Positions 33,641-45,819 of a stretch of 64,000 bases of DNA are shown here, in pieces. Within the stretch, counting starts at the first letter, position 1. Every line of letters starts with the position of its first letter. Under the pieces are notes generated by a model. The model searched no databases, was not told where the DNA came from, and was given only the letters and a program-made list of their open reading frames with translations. Position numbers and translations under genes: made by a program. The stretch covers positions 30,318,001-30,382,000 of the forward strand of contig CM114272.1 in NCBI GenBank assembly GCA_050084515.1. The letters are read 5' to 3'. The stretch is from Blasia pusilla (lineage: Eukaryota > Marchantiophyta > Marchantiopsida > Blasiales).

Positions 33641-34800
33641 GCACTACCAAGCTCGGATCCATTGTCCCGTCCACATTCGGAAGGTGACATGGCGCATAGT
33701 TGCGCATCATCTTTCCACATCATACCATCCCGTCCCTCCAACATGAGGACTCCGATCGGTAACACCTCACGTACACGTAGACTCGTGCACCCTGTAGTGA
33801 TATCTAGCGTCGTGGATGCCATGTGCTATAAATATACGTAATCTCCAAGATGAAACCTCCTAATCCCGGGACAATAACCTCCTCCACAAATGGTCGCGTA
33901 CCTTAAGGTATCCCTATGCTAAGCAATAGCTAAGTTTTGAAAAGCCATGGGCATAACTCTACGAAAAATCTCCGCCCTATGAGAACATGCTTGTACCCAC
34001 ACATCTGGATCATCAAGATCTAATACCTCTGCCATGTCACGTCGAATAATCGCACGAAAATCTAGCTATCTCCCAAAGAGCAAAAAGTACGGTGAAAATG
34101 ATCCCAAGGATGCCTACCGATCTGTGACGATAACCCATAGCAAACCATGGCAACTATAGGTCTCACTCCCTCAACTGTATCCGCTGCAAGCCATACTTAC
34201 GCAATCCTCTCTTCACCGTATGTACTACTCTCTCCGCCAATCCATCCACCTCATGATGATCTCTCGATGTGGTGCGGTGATATTTCAGCTCCTCCTGATC
34301 ACATAAGGCCTGAAATTCTCTCCTAAACTCACTACCCTGGTCAATCAACACCTCCGTCGATGCACCAAAGTGACTATACACACGATCTAGAAATGCATAC
34401 GCTCATCTTATCCGGTAGTGCCACCAATTCTATCCACTTAGAAAAATCCTGCACCATGACTAGTATGTACATGTGATGACGCCCTATGAATGGCAAAGGT
34501 CCCACAAAGGATAAACTCCATTACCCATAATCAGAAAAGGATGTAATTGCAGAGTAGGAGCATTGAAGAATTCTCGTATTTAGTCACATATCATATATCT
34601 CGCCACAAACTGTTGTACCCCATACGCATGTCGCGCCACCAAAACTAAACCCAGTAGGGTTGTAAAGTCGCTTTATTCCAAATTTTCCAACTTCTCATAA
34701 GCATGTTGCATTGCAGTGTGCTTTGGGAAGGATGAGCTACCACTCGTATCCTACCATCTCCCTACACCCAAAAATATGAATCTCTTCCCACATTACATAC
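33641..34800 (-). pseudogene. Ty3/gypsy integrase with C-terminal tail (A' element)
   Basis: Minus-strand integrase remnant. The frame at 34,163-34,381 contains VLIDQGSEFRREFQALC, with the second catalytic Asp, and GLAERVVHTVKRGLRKYG with the catalytic Glu. Upstream I read FVGPLPF, YILVMVQDFSKWIELVALP, where the first Asp position seems lost (SLSFVGP for the usual SLDFVGP). The C-terminal part at 33,690-33,880 reads LDITTGCTSLRVREVLPIGV then LMLEGRDG-MWKD, a tail leading into the PHD-like remnant. Stops and frameshifts break it. RNase H follows at higher coordinates as expected for gypsy order (RT-RH-INT). Confidence 0.82.
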
Positions 34801-34808
34801 CTAGCTCT

Positions 34809-36370
34809 CTATAGGATCCGATCCCGCTCCCTAGCACTTAACGTGCTTACTATGATGCCAATATGCAAGAACTTCACAACCTCTATGTCGTCATGGATAT
34901 CACGACCACCTCTCGCCTTCTCATTGACCTTCGGATCCAAAGACTCATCATCTGAACCCACCTCTAGAGTCATGACCTGTGGCTGATCTACCATAGTCAA
35001 CCAACAAAGATAGATAGATGCATGCCAACTGGGCACTATCTCCTCATCACTCTCTCCGGGCCATCGAGCTTCTATGTCGTCTCTCTGACTCACACATAGA
35101 ATACGACTCAACCCATCCGTATCTTGGTTCAGCCGACCTAGCCTGTGAACTACCTCAAACTCATACTACTCTAGTAATAGAGCCAATCTGGAAAGCTTTC
35201 CCGTAAGCTTGTCGGAGTCCATCAACTATCTCAACGATTGATGATCAATGATAAGTATGAAAGGGTAACTAAATAGATAGCACATGAAGTGTGACACGGC
35301 CCACACTACAACTAAGCATTCTCCATCGTAGCAGCTATACCTCTCCTCTGCAATGTGGTTCGATCGGCTCGCGTAAGCCACAACGAACTCCCTCTCCTCG
35401 TCATCCTTCTAAGTAAGCACTGCTACTAGATCCAACATGCTCCAATCCGTATGTAGTTAGAATGGGCGACCCGTAATCGGTCTATGTAAAAGGGGTGAAG
35501 ACGTCAACATGTCCTTGAGCTCTTGAAATGCTCACTCCTGATCATCTCCCCACAGCCAAACCTGATCAAGTCTCGTCAGCAAGGTCAAAAACTTTGTGAT
35601 CGCAAAGTTTTTGAGATCGGACTCGACTCACATCTCTAAGGCGTGGAATTTGCGCAATAGCCTCCACTTTTGTCTGCAAAACACCTAATCCACTCGCGTG
35701 TATGGTGTGTCCGAAGTACTCAATCTACTCCTGAAAGAATCTGCACTTGCATGATATAACTTCACTCCATGTAACTATAATCACCGAAACACCTCCTCTA
35801 GAAGTCACTCATACTCTTCAACCATAGGACTAAACATAAGAATATCATTTATGTAACATCGTATAAAATCCAAGACACCTAGAATCCTATCCATCACTCT
35901 CTGAAACTCTGCAAGCGCATTCTTCAACCCAAATGGTAAGATTTGCGACTGATCCAGAAAATCTCTCCCAAACCGATCTATCCCCAAGAATTTTTTCTTC
36001 TTCCTATCCTCTAATCTGATAGGAAGCTGATCTAAAGTACCGAAGATCTTTGCATATCCTACCGCATCAAAGACCTCCTCAAGATTAGGTATGGCTTATT
36101 GATCTCCACACATCTATCTATCCGTCCAATTGCCATATATATCCTTCTTCGCCGGCATGACTATGGCATATGCTTATTTCCCATGCGATAACTCCACAAG
36201 TCTTGCCTCCAACAAGTCCTCAATCCTGCTCTGAATCAAGGCTCGCTCCATATCAGAATACCTGTAGGATTGACAAAAGATAAGCATATCACTAGCTAAC
36301 TCAATCTGTATCCTGGGACCCTTCAATGAATCCTAGTCTGTCATACTGAAGGCAAAACAACTAACATGCC
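34809..36370 (-). pseudogene. Ty3/gypsy RNase H and reverse transcriptase (A' element)
   Basis: Copy of 1-1,440 plus the RH-INT linker. The frame 34,809-35,111 starts at DGLSR-like MSRILCVSQRDD and continues into the region before integrase. RNase H lies at about 34,990-35,430 and RT at 35,440-36,370. At 35,805-35,987 LPFGLKNALAEFQRVMDRIL and CYINDILMFS recur, with the same YIND substitution as in copy A, so the mutation predates the duplication. Inactive. Confidence 0.85.
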
Positions 36371-36579
36371 TTCGTAAAAACCTATGAACCAGCCGTCGCT
36401 CACCTCCTCCAACTTGAGATCTATCATAGACTCCTTAGTCTCCATCGTGACCTCACTCGAGAGAAGATGCAACCTTCACCTTTGGTTGCTATATAGCAAC
36501 CCTAGCCACCTCCGCAACAGCCACTCCACTTTGACCTCCTATACCATGCTCCATATCCAAAAAATGAGCATATGTTGCT

Positions 36580-37590
36580 ATGGCCGCCTTCGCACTCTCC
36601 ACTCAGATGACGTCCCAAGAAGTCCATGGGTGCTTATCTCTCCTCATCTCATCCCCAACTAATGTTTGTACAGACCTTATAGGTAATGCTCCAACTTGTG
36701 GAGGTGACGGTATGGATGGCACTCGTATATGTCTATGCTCAGCCATACCTAAACTGACAATCCATGTGAGATAGTTTAGGTCCATCACTTGCCCCAACAC
36801 CTATCTCTGTGATACCTCAGTCACATACTTGGCACCGCCGTAGTACCCGTAGCGAATCTCATTGCTTGTGCTCATCTGCTGTAGGCTCCTCTAATGCTCG
36901 GGTCACCTCATCCCAAATCATGCCTAGCCCTCTCTCACGAAAACCATGGGATGCTCGGAAGCCCACCAACGTAGGTAAGGCTGCCCTCAACTTCCCCATC
37001 ATATTGGCCATCGCCAACAACGGTCTATCATCGCGCGTCATCACTTAAGATCGACGTCTTGAGCCCAAAATAACATCCATTGTGAGATGTGGTGCTCTCT
37101 CGACTCCATCGTATGATTGACTCAATACCTATGATAGTACTAGGTTCGTCCACCATAATCGTGGACGGTGAGTGCATGATCCAACTCTCACTGCATCTAA
37201 TAACATAACAGGTTCCAATTAGGACCTTACGTGATGTACACTTGTCATCACACGTGCATGAGTGTCTCCCAACAACGGTACGTTTTCCAAAATATACATC
37301 GGAGAACATATATGACTCTCCTGCGTCGCACTACTCAAAATATCTCCAAAAATATTTTTCTCGAATCCTGCAATCCAAACCCTGATGAATGACCTTCACA
37401 TGGCCATCGAGCAATCATGAAATGAATGGTGCCAACTCTATCCATATCATGCGCCCCCACCAAAGAGATATATTATCGGGTAGTGTATGCTAATGATACC
37501 CGCGGTTATCTCTCCACATAAAGATAGTGATGCATCCGTATGCCCGTAGTTAATCCGTATGCCCGAAGTTAATCCGATGCTAATCCCTCT
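36580..37590 (-). pseudogene. C5 cytosine DNA methyltransferase-like domain (A' element)
   Basis: Copy of the domain at 1,868-2,640, with the linker to RT from 36,580. Motif IV is better preserved here: in one frame (about 37,350-37,425) it reads HFMIARWPCEGHSS followed by GFGLQDSRKIFLEIF, with the catalytic cysteine codon at 37,398-37,400. Motif VI ILENT, the HHVRS block and LWWTNLV follow in another frame at 37,080-37,310. C5 methyltransferase chemistry needs the PC cysteine and ENV glutamate; both are recognisable. Stops and frameshifts inactivate it. Confidence 0.75.
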
Positions 37591-38644
37591 TAAAACATCA
37601 AACACCACACTCGGGACACTCCACACACTCTCTTCTAGGCGGGCATGGCAGGGATATGGCGGGAAGGCTAAGGCTTAGAGCTAATTGGGGTCAAGCTTTC
37701 GGCGGGCAAGCGCAGGCTCCTAGTGGGTAGGTGCGGGCTCGTTCGGGGGTATAACTTGTTGGGTTGGTTCGAAGAACCCTCTCTAGATAGGACACCCATA
37801 TTGGTGCGAAGATTCAATGACTTTCATGAGCTTCTGGAATAAATTTTCAATATCAAAGGTTGACGGCCTTGCTGAGTTCTGAGCTTCTTTGCCGGTTCTC
37901 TCATCTTTTTCATATGAAGTTCATCTTTCTTGACGGTCACCTTCTTGCATTTGGTCCTTAGTATTAGCAAATTAGCGAGAGAACGAAAGGTATCGTGTAC
38001 TTGTTTTGTGATTTTCATGTAGAATAATCGGTGCTCGGGCGAAGACTAGGGCCTTGAAAGCCTCCGGATGTATTTTTCATGATACTTTGAAGTCCAAAGG
38101 GAGGGTTAGTAACAAGGCAATCCATTATGAATGCTACAATAAATACTAAAGACACTCCTGATACTCATGTAACGTTTGAAAATCACAATAGCATAAAAAT
38201 CCCGAGTAAATCCAAACCATGATTATGCACTTAATCTCCAACTACAACTTAAAATTTGCTGTAGCAACATGCAAACACCAAAGTGTCCATCTAATTTTGT
38301 GCTTGAATTGTATCGCACAATTCCATGAATCTTATGCTTCTTGAAATCCATGGATAGTTGATGAGGATCTGCACACATGCCTACTTAGCTCTACACATTT
38401 GTTGCAAATAAATGTTAATGACGATGAACTTAAGATGTCACAAAACTACATTCATATTTGCTTGGGTAATGGGACATCCAACTTGGAGCTGCCATCAACA
38501 AGTTCGCACTTGCCAAATACATAAATGGATCGGAAATAGGAAGCGCAGCTGAAATGCAAGAGTGCGTGAAGGAGATTCAGCTGAGGAATCCCAAGTTCTC
38601 ATCATCATCATGTGATCGCACATGATGGAACGGTCAACGAGATC
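37591..38644. other. Retroelement interior without recognised gene (A')
   Basis: Copy of 2,641-3,740, including the unrecognised 64-aa frame (37,824-38,018, minus) and the exon-like plus frame near 38,450-38,625. No gag is recognised. Confidence 0.4.
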
Positions 38645-40090
38645 TGCGTGTGGGGACTACGAGCAAAGCGCTGGCTAGCTGCCTCCATGGTATGGAAAAC
38701 GTCAGAGTTCATCAGAGTGTGGGGATCCAAGAAGGGAAAATCGAAGCAAGCGCTCCCTCCCTCCCTCAGATTAGAGTCTCTCCAAAGTATGGAAAAAACG
38801 TCACTGTTCATCCTCCATATTCAGAGTGTGGGGATCGAAGAGGGGAAAATCGAAGAAAGCGCTGCCTCAGACCCTCAGACTACAACTCATCTTCCTTATC
38901 CGGTGAAGCTTGAAGACTGAAAAATCGAGCAACCTAGCTCCCTTCGTGGCATAAACCAATTTGATATTCATACTCCATATCCAGAGTATGTGGATCGAAG
39001 AGAGGCAAGTCGAACAAAGCGCTACCTCCCTCCCTATCTTCCATATCCAGTGAGCCATATCGAAGAGAGGCAAGTCGAACAAAGTGCTACCTCCCTCCCT
39101 CCGTCCGATTACAGTCCATCTTCCATATCCAGTGAAGACCGAAGACTGAAGAATTGAGCAAACCCTAGCTCCCTTCGTGGCAAAGACCAATTTGATGCTC
39201 ATACTCCATATTCAGATCGAAGAGTGGAAATTCGAACAAAGCTCTCCCTCCCTCCTTCAGATTAGAGTTCATCCCCCACATCCAGCGGGGATCGAAGACG
39301 GAAAGAGTTAGTGTATAGTTCAGTTGGCTGGCAAACCCTGGCTCCCTTCGCGTAAAATTCATCCTCCATATCCCGAATGAGTGGATCGAAGACTGGCCAA
39401 TCGAAAAAAAACGCTTGCTCCTTACACTTACGAATAAGTAGTGTTCGTAGCTCATATCCGGTGCGTGCGTGTATCGAAGAGCGGCATAGAGCAAAGCCGC
39501 CGTCGTTAATGTTCATTCTCCATATCCAAGGTGTGGGTCGACGAGCGGAAAGTCGAACAAAGGGCTCTCTCGATACAGAGAAAAAGAGTGTCCATCCTCC
39601 ATACCCAGAGTGGATCGAAGAGAGCGGAAAGTCGAGCAAGATCATACCTAGCTCCCTTGGCAGCATAGAAAACTGTAGGGTTCATCCTCCATAAGCAGTG
39701 AGGATTGTAGAGCTGCATATCGAGATAAGCGCTAGCTCCTTAGCTTCGTCCCGAGCAAAAGCGTGTGTTTGCCCTCCATATCCCATGTGGATCTATGAGC
39801 GGAAAAGTGTCGTTTCGTGAAAGAAATTCTCCCATAATAATATAAAACTCCCAATGATGCTTCTCGCTGCATGGAACATTGAAACTATTTTCTTGCCCTA
39901 GTAATAAATATAAGATGCACGCTGTATGGAATAAAAAGCTTTGAAGAGCTGTCTGTAATAAAAAGGCACTCTCCATTTTCCAAGTTCCAACAGAGCGCGG
40001 CAAATGGAGCAAAATGGCAAATGGAGCTAAATCTAAAACCTAGATGCCATGGAAGGTATGTAATGTTCATCCTCCATATTCCATGTGGAT
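38645..40090. repeat. Leader tandem repeat array (A' copy)
   Basis: Same array of CATCCTCCATATCCAGAGTG / GGATCGAAGAG units as at 3,740-5,190, with a few single-base indels and a unit shortened near 39,560. Confidence 0.8.
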
Positions 40091-40215
40091 TAGAGAGCCT
40101 CGACGCTAAATAAAAATTAAGTGTTCCTCTTCTCAAAATGTGCATATTAGAAAGTGTCCAAACAAACGATGGTTACTAAGTTATTTTCTTGAAATGTACT
40201 TTACAATTTGATCGT

Positions 40216-41814
40216 TGTTGGGATACTAGTAAACCCTAGTAAGCCATTCGTAATGCCCTAATCCTACGAAGTACTTCACTAGGATCTTCATGCTCATGAA
40301 TAATTAATTTTTTGGATGTACAGTTAGTGGGAAATAATAGGGAGCTAGTGGAAAGGCTACTTTAGTTTCCTCCAAGGATTGGGGGACTATTCCCCAAAGC
40401 CACACAATATATGGAGTGGTTAGGCCAAAACGAAATTATTATTTTGAGGAGTTATCTAGCATACTGGTCTCAGTAGTTCTTAAAGACATAACTCGGGAGA
40501 TATCTATCTACCCTAGATAGGAGGGAGAGATCTGAGGGTGAGAAAACTATACCCGGAATCTTAGGAGAAAAACGGTACTCCCCAAGCATGCAATTATTGT
40601 GCAACGATAATTGCGTTTAAAGAGGACTTATCTAATGGAAGGGTCTCTATACAGTAGATAGGAGGGAGATATCCGAGGGTGCAAGTTAGTGGGAAGTAAT
40701 AGAGGGTTGATATTCCCGGAGTGGAACCAGGTGGATATCCTCGGAAGTGGAAGTATAGCCGAAGACAATGGAAAGGCTAGTTCCTCATGACAAACCATAC
40801 TTGAACCGTGGACTCTAAAACCTGAAACATACATACATAGACATGTCCATCAGGAGGACATGTCTACGGGTGTATGTATGTTTGTGGAGAAAACCGTACA
40901 GCAAGAAGAAGTAATAGCAATAGATAAGGAAGAGGACACCTCACGGAGGAGCGTTGATAGGTCCTCCGTGAGGTGTCCTCGGTGGTAGTAATTTAGACAA
41001 GGAAGTAATAGCCATAGATGATCTAGACTGTGCAAGAGCGGGAAGTAGTGGCAATAAACAAGTGAAAGCGGAAGGTTAGTCTAAAGGTGAGGAAACCAGT
41101 ACGGAGTCCTTACAATAGCACATAGATAGGAAAGGCTTGTTCATAATGAACCTAGACCAACCAATGAGCAATCCGTACTCCTTAACTGTCAATGATTAGT
41201 GAATGCTGTATACACTTCACTTTTTTCTTACTTTTATGATACTATATTAGATGAGGACTCAGGTGGGTGTGACCCTAGATACGGAGTATGAATCTATGAA
41301 TCCAAGGGAATGTACTCCTCAAGTGCAAGTTATGACGTGCTTTTCGTAAAGTCCCATTATGAGATGCTTTTCGTAAAGTCCCAGACATGGAGAACTGATC
41401 CTCGGAAGTCCTACCAAGGGAACTCTTGCGCACTAGATACGGACGGAAGGATACTTCTCCATAATGGGACGTAGCTTTTAGGAACTTGAGGACGTGTTAC
41501 TTAATTTCTTTATTTTCTAGTAAGTTTACTCATTTGGGATTTCTGGTCTCCAAAATGTGGCTATCAGTAGCCAAATTAATTTTCTATCTCATTATGTCTT
41601 GTTGACAATGTTCCTTCTCACTTGGGCAACTAGCTTCTTCCTACCTATGGCTAGGAGTAATTTCAGATTTGTGAGGGGGAATGAATTAATGTAGATAAAA
41701 GGGAAAGTTAAATAAAGTGAATACTAAAAAAATGGAGGGAAATTTATGACCCTCTATTGAAGGGAAACTAAGTGAGAAATAGAAACATGGGTGCATCATA
41801 GGGAGACAAAGTCA
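40216..41814 (-). mobile_element. LTR of the A' Ty3/gypsy element (5' LTR)
   Basis: Nearly identical to 5,319-6,906, with TG...CA ends. With the LTR at 31,091-33,192 it brackets the minus-strand integrase, RNase H, RT and methyltransferase-like remnants, giving an element of about 10.7 kb. The two LTRs differ a lot (extra 750 bp and many substitutions), so either the insertion is old or the left LTR belongs to another copy. Confidence 0.75.
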
Positions 41815-41889
41815 ATGGAGCTCGAGGACAAACTATATCCCTAGATGTACGGTAAATCAAGGAATCAGTTGTTTTCCTCTATGACATGA

Positions 41890-42458
41890 ACTAGAGCTCG
41901 AACAAAGAGCTTAGCCTTTCTCCACTCTGAAATCCAAGATCAAGTTCTTGTTATGGAAAGACAGAAACTACAAATTGTACCGTAACTACCTCTAGAAAGG
42001 CTTCCAGAAAGTTTGATTACCGTAACCACCTCTGTAAAGGCTTCCAGAAAGTTTGATGCTATGGGAAACGTTTCTGAAATCCTTTCACGTCCCTTCATTC
42101 GGAAATTCTTGACTGATGCTTCAGATCTAGAGAGTGTAGAGCACCCTCGCCTACTGAGGTCTAGAATGGAAAGCAGATATGAGTCAAATGGGATTAGGCA
42201 CAGGTAGAAGTGACAATCAGATCTGATGGCACATACAGAATGAATGATAGGAGGCATGCAGCTAACAGATCCAATGTGCAAAAGTTCTTGAAGAAGATGG
42301 TGAAGCCACCGAGAGCTGAAACAAACGCGGAAGGAAGCAAAACCAGTCATTATGCTCACGCTACAAAACTTACCTTTGAAGGTTCTGAGTTAAAGAAAAT
42401 ATTCTTGGAGTGGAGTGGAGTGGAGTGGAGTGGATGGAAACCTAACAAGGCAAGGTAA
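41890..42458 (+). pseudogene. Segment X fragment (A' copy)
   Basis: Copy of 6,965-7,540. It differs by loss of one A near 42,272, which shifts the frame, and by an expanded GGAGT pentamer tract at about 42,410-42,433 (two units in A, five here). Unrecognised. Confidence 0.45.
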
Positions 42459-43548
42459 GTATTGCAGTGGGTTTCTCATTCTGATGAAGCCATTCCCACT
42501 TTGAGTTGTAGAGTTGTAGCTAAGCTACTCCATAATTATAAACCTAAACTTCATAAAGCTTTCGATGAATGCGTCAGGTAGCTACGCATCATAGTAAAAT
42601 CAAGATAGAACACTCAGGCGTCCAAAAACCTGGACTATTGTCATGGATCTGTCATCAAATCCTTGCAGAACATCACTTTGTTTTGGGATTCCAAACGTTT
42701 ATGGAACTACAACAAGAGCTTGGGCACTGAATGCTGACTCAGATCGACTCTAGTAATCATTCTCCATCCTTGCAGCCGATCTCACTTACCTGTTGGAGTA
42801 TTTACGTAATGCATGCAAAGGTTTCAAACCGTTCTCTCCCCCTCTTCTGGTTGCTCCCCATCAACTCCCAGAGCTATTAATTTCACCATCGACATCATTC
42901 GGATCATTTGGATACCGATAAAGAGGCACAGCTGAAGAGTAGCAGGAGTAGGGTAATGAGAGGAACTCGAGTGGAATTCACGTTGAGATCCAGAATCCGT
43001 GTATTCATGTCAGAGCTCAAAGTAAAAGTCAGATTAGACAACCCAGAAGTAGTTAGAAAGATATATAGAACATCCATTTGCGAGAGAGCTGGAGCGGACA
43101 ATCACAGGGAATTCTTTTTTTCAAAAATTTCTTTTTATATCGAAGTGAGTTCATTCCCGGGACCAACATTTTGTTCTATAGAGCGAAATTGAACAAATAT
43201 TCAAAATCTTCAAGTCTGTACAATGATTTTGAAGTCAAGATCCAGTGAATGCTAGCTAACATCATGACCTGTGCATAGGTGCCTGCACCAAAGGCACTCG
43301 TGACTGTCCTGGATTCCTCAAGGCAAAACTGATGTACAAGCTAGAAACGAAAACTGAAGTCCTCATATCTGGACAACATTTAGTGAAGCTCAGCATCATA
43401 TATCATAGCTTTTTGTCTGGCCAGCAGCAAAGGGAGTGGTGGACCTGGAGATAAAGCATCTGTGACCTCTGAAGAGCTAGCTGCCTGCCATCTAGCTAGC
43501 CCCACGAAAGCTATATCTTCAAATTTATACAGTGCTCGAGGTCTGGCG
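42459..43548. other. Spacer and SRA 3' flank (A' copy)
   Basis: Copy of 7,541-8,606. No gene seen. It contains an extra short block near 43,268-43,300 (CTGTGCATAGGTGCCTGCAC) absent from A. Confidence 0.5.
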
Positions 43549-45359
43549 TCACAGCATGTTGATAGCCTCCTGCCTTTCCTGCAGCGAAAGCAATGGTGCC
43601 TGGCCCGGATTCCTGATCAAGGTGAAAAGAATCCGCTCGGAGCCATCACGAGCGTTGTTCAAGTACCATGACTGCACTCTGTAAAGCCCGTCGTAAAAAT
43701 AAATGCGCTGCGGTTCCGATTTCAGTTTAGGCTCCTCAGTCGAGTACTTCAGCTTGAAGCTCCTGACTATTCGGACATCCAAATCTTTTTCGAAGCTGTT
43801 GAGAAGGCCTAGGTTGCCTCTCTTGAGCTCCCGGGGCCCTCGGAAATAACCCCCGGGCAGTTTTCCGACGTAGATCAGACTGTTGCCATCTTCGGAGTCA
43901 GTGTCTCCGGATGCCGAAGGAGTGGTCACTATGCATCCCGCAACGCTGATGGGTTTGCCGGTCCTACTGTCTACTACGCCACTGTTAGCAGCAGTGATGT
44001 AATCCACTCCTCCTTGAGCGAATCGGTGGAGGCCCAACATCAGCATCTCGGCGCGGTAATGGAAACAATCTCCCACGACGATCCCCGGTATCTCCCCACA
44101 AACTCCGGCACTCCTCGTGTACCATCCTCGCTTCAAGAGGAGCTTGGCCGCTTTGAAGTCGGCCCTGTCACGTTGTTGTTTCATGCCCTCCATCAAAAGG
44201 ATCTTCACGATTTCCTCGAACTTGGTAAGAAGCGCTTTCACTTTGGCTCGAGGATCCCCAGCCTCCAGAATCTGAACAGGAACAGGTTCTAAGACGAACC
44301 GCAAGTCTGGTTCTCCCTCACGTGAGGCCTGTTCCTCATCATCTTCGGAGGAATTTCCATCATCTTCGTCGGAAGAGGAATCCCTGTCCTCATCGTTGTC
44401 ATCTCCTGAGGACAAGGACGAATCCGGTCCATCAGCGCGACGAGCAAGAACGCTGTCATCGTCCTCCAACGTGTTTCCGATTGACGGTGCATTCGGTGGG
44501 TACCAACCTATCGCTGGATCCTCATGAGAGGGCTCCCCTTCGACTGCAGTCGATAGAGCCGGAGTCAAAGCGCACGGCTGCCTCTTCCTTTTCCTTGTGC
44601 CTGTTTGAGCGTCTGTCGCATTTGGATCCTCTTCTTCTGCTGGAAGAACATACGCATAGATGTCTAGACGACCTGAATCCCTCCCAACTGCATGAGTGAT
44701 GGCGGAAGATTGAGAAGTAACATGAGCAATCTCCAGTTCGTCCGATTGACAGGCAGCAGGAAAGTCCTCCACTTCGTCCTCTTCATTTGCAACATGAAAA
44801 AAGACCCTCCAAGTCGTCCAAATATGCTGGCACGGGGCTGAGAAGAATATCGAGGAGTGATGGCTCATTCATGTCGGCGGCATCATCTTCCGGTTCTAGA
44901 ATTGGCACTCGTGCCGGTGAGAGTGCAACTGCTGCCGGGAGACTTGTGCGAAGGTCTTTGAGACGCCAGGATCTGTCTGGTCGAAGAAGGGCACTCGCGG
45001 TGGGATGGCACGAGCAATTCGAATCGATCTGGGGCCCTTCTAGTTTCTCCTGCTCCAGCAGCTTCCGTGGAGCCGTCTGCGACTTCTGAAGCCTTGGACT
45101 CCTTCAGGCGAAGCGCACCGACAGTCTTCCTCTCTCCCGGAGGTGGACTCCTATCATTCCAACGTCCCGAATTAGGAGGAACGACTTTGGTTCTCATGGT
45201 CTCCGCTCGCACCACAAGATGGCAGAATAGAACGCTAGCGCTAGCAGTCCGCTCGGAGTGTGACTGACAGAGCTCGGGTTCACCTCCTGATCTTCCTCTC
45301 ACCACCAAGCGCTGCTGATCACGGGGTCGCTTCGAAACTCCGAGAGGACGCCTAAGCAA
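43549..45359 (-). pseudogene. SRA/YDG-domain gene, frameshifted A' copy
   Basis: Nearly identical to the intact 603-aa gene, and the SRA-YDG domain (FYDGLYRVQSWYLNN, LIRNPGQ) is complete in a 439-aa frame. The N-terminal part is split by three single-base length changes, each in a homopolymer: AAAAAA for AAAAA near 44,800, GGG for GGGG near 44,937, and CCC for CCCC near 45,037. Either the copy is a young pseudogene or these are sequencing errors. If the first Met of the 439-aa frame were used, a protein keeping the acidic tract and SRA domain could still be made. Confidence 0.8.
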
Positions 45360-45580
45360 GCTTTGCGACGAAAACGTTCCGCTCCCCTAACAATCGGAGC
45401 GGACGCCTAAGCAAGCTTTGGAACGAAAACGCTCCTCCCCTAACAATCCAAGCCGACGCCTAAGCGAGCTTTGGAACGAAAACGCTCCGCTCCCCTAACA
45501 AGCTTCCACACTCTTCCCTCCCTACTGGTGGAAGATAAATCTGATTTAATTGACAACAGTACGAGCTATCCCCCGCAAGC
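45345..45580. promoter_or_regulatory. SRA/Y promoter repeat cluster (A' copy)
   Basis: Three ~57-bp units as at 10,395, then the conserved block AAGATAAATCTGATTTAATTG. The divergent Y start (45,581-45,763, plus) follows as in A. Confidence 0.6.
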
Positions 45581-45763
45581 GTGCCTCCTCTCGAGCTAAC
45601 TCGCCCGCTCGTCCGTCCTCTTCACCGGGGAAAGCACTTTCGATCTAACAAAGTCTCCTTGCGAGCTTACCAAACCACCGGCCACAGCAGAGACGACCCT
45701 CAGACTCTCTCCACTCCGAACGTGCAAACGATTAGGAAGAAGGAAAGGAACGCTTCGGACTAA
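45581..45763 (+). pseudogene. Divergent frame Y, N-terminal remnant (A' copy)
   Basis: 60-aa frame MPPLELTRPLVRPLHRGKHF..., copy of 10,636-10,818, with the same loss of homology to longer Y copies about 45 bp after the stop. Confidence 0.4.
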
Positions 45764-45819
45764 CACGCTGAACCTCTCTGCGCTCGCAGAAATAGCTCTC
45801 CGCTCGCTGGTGTTCTTAT

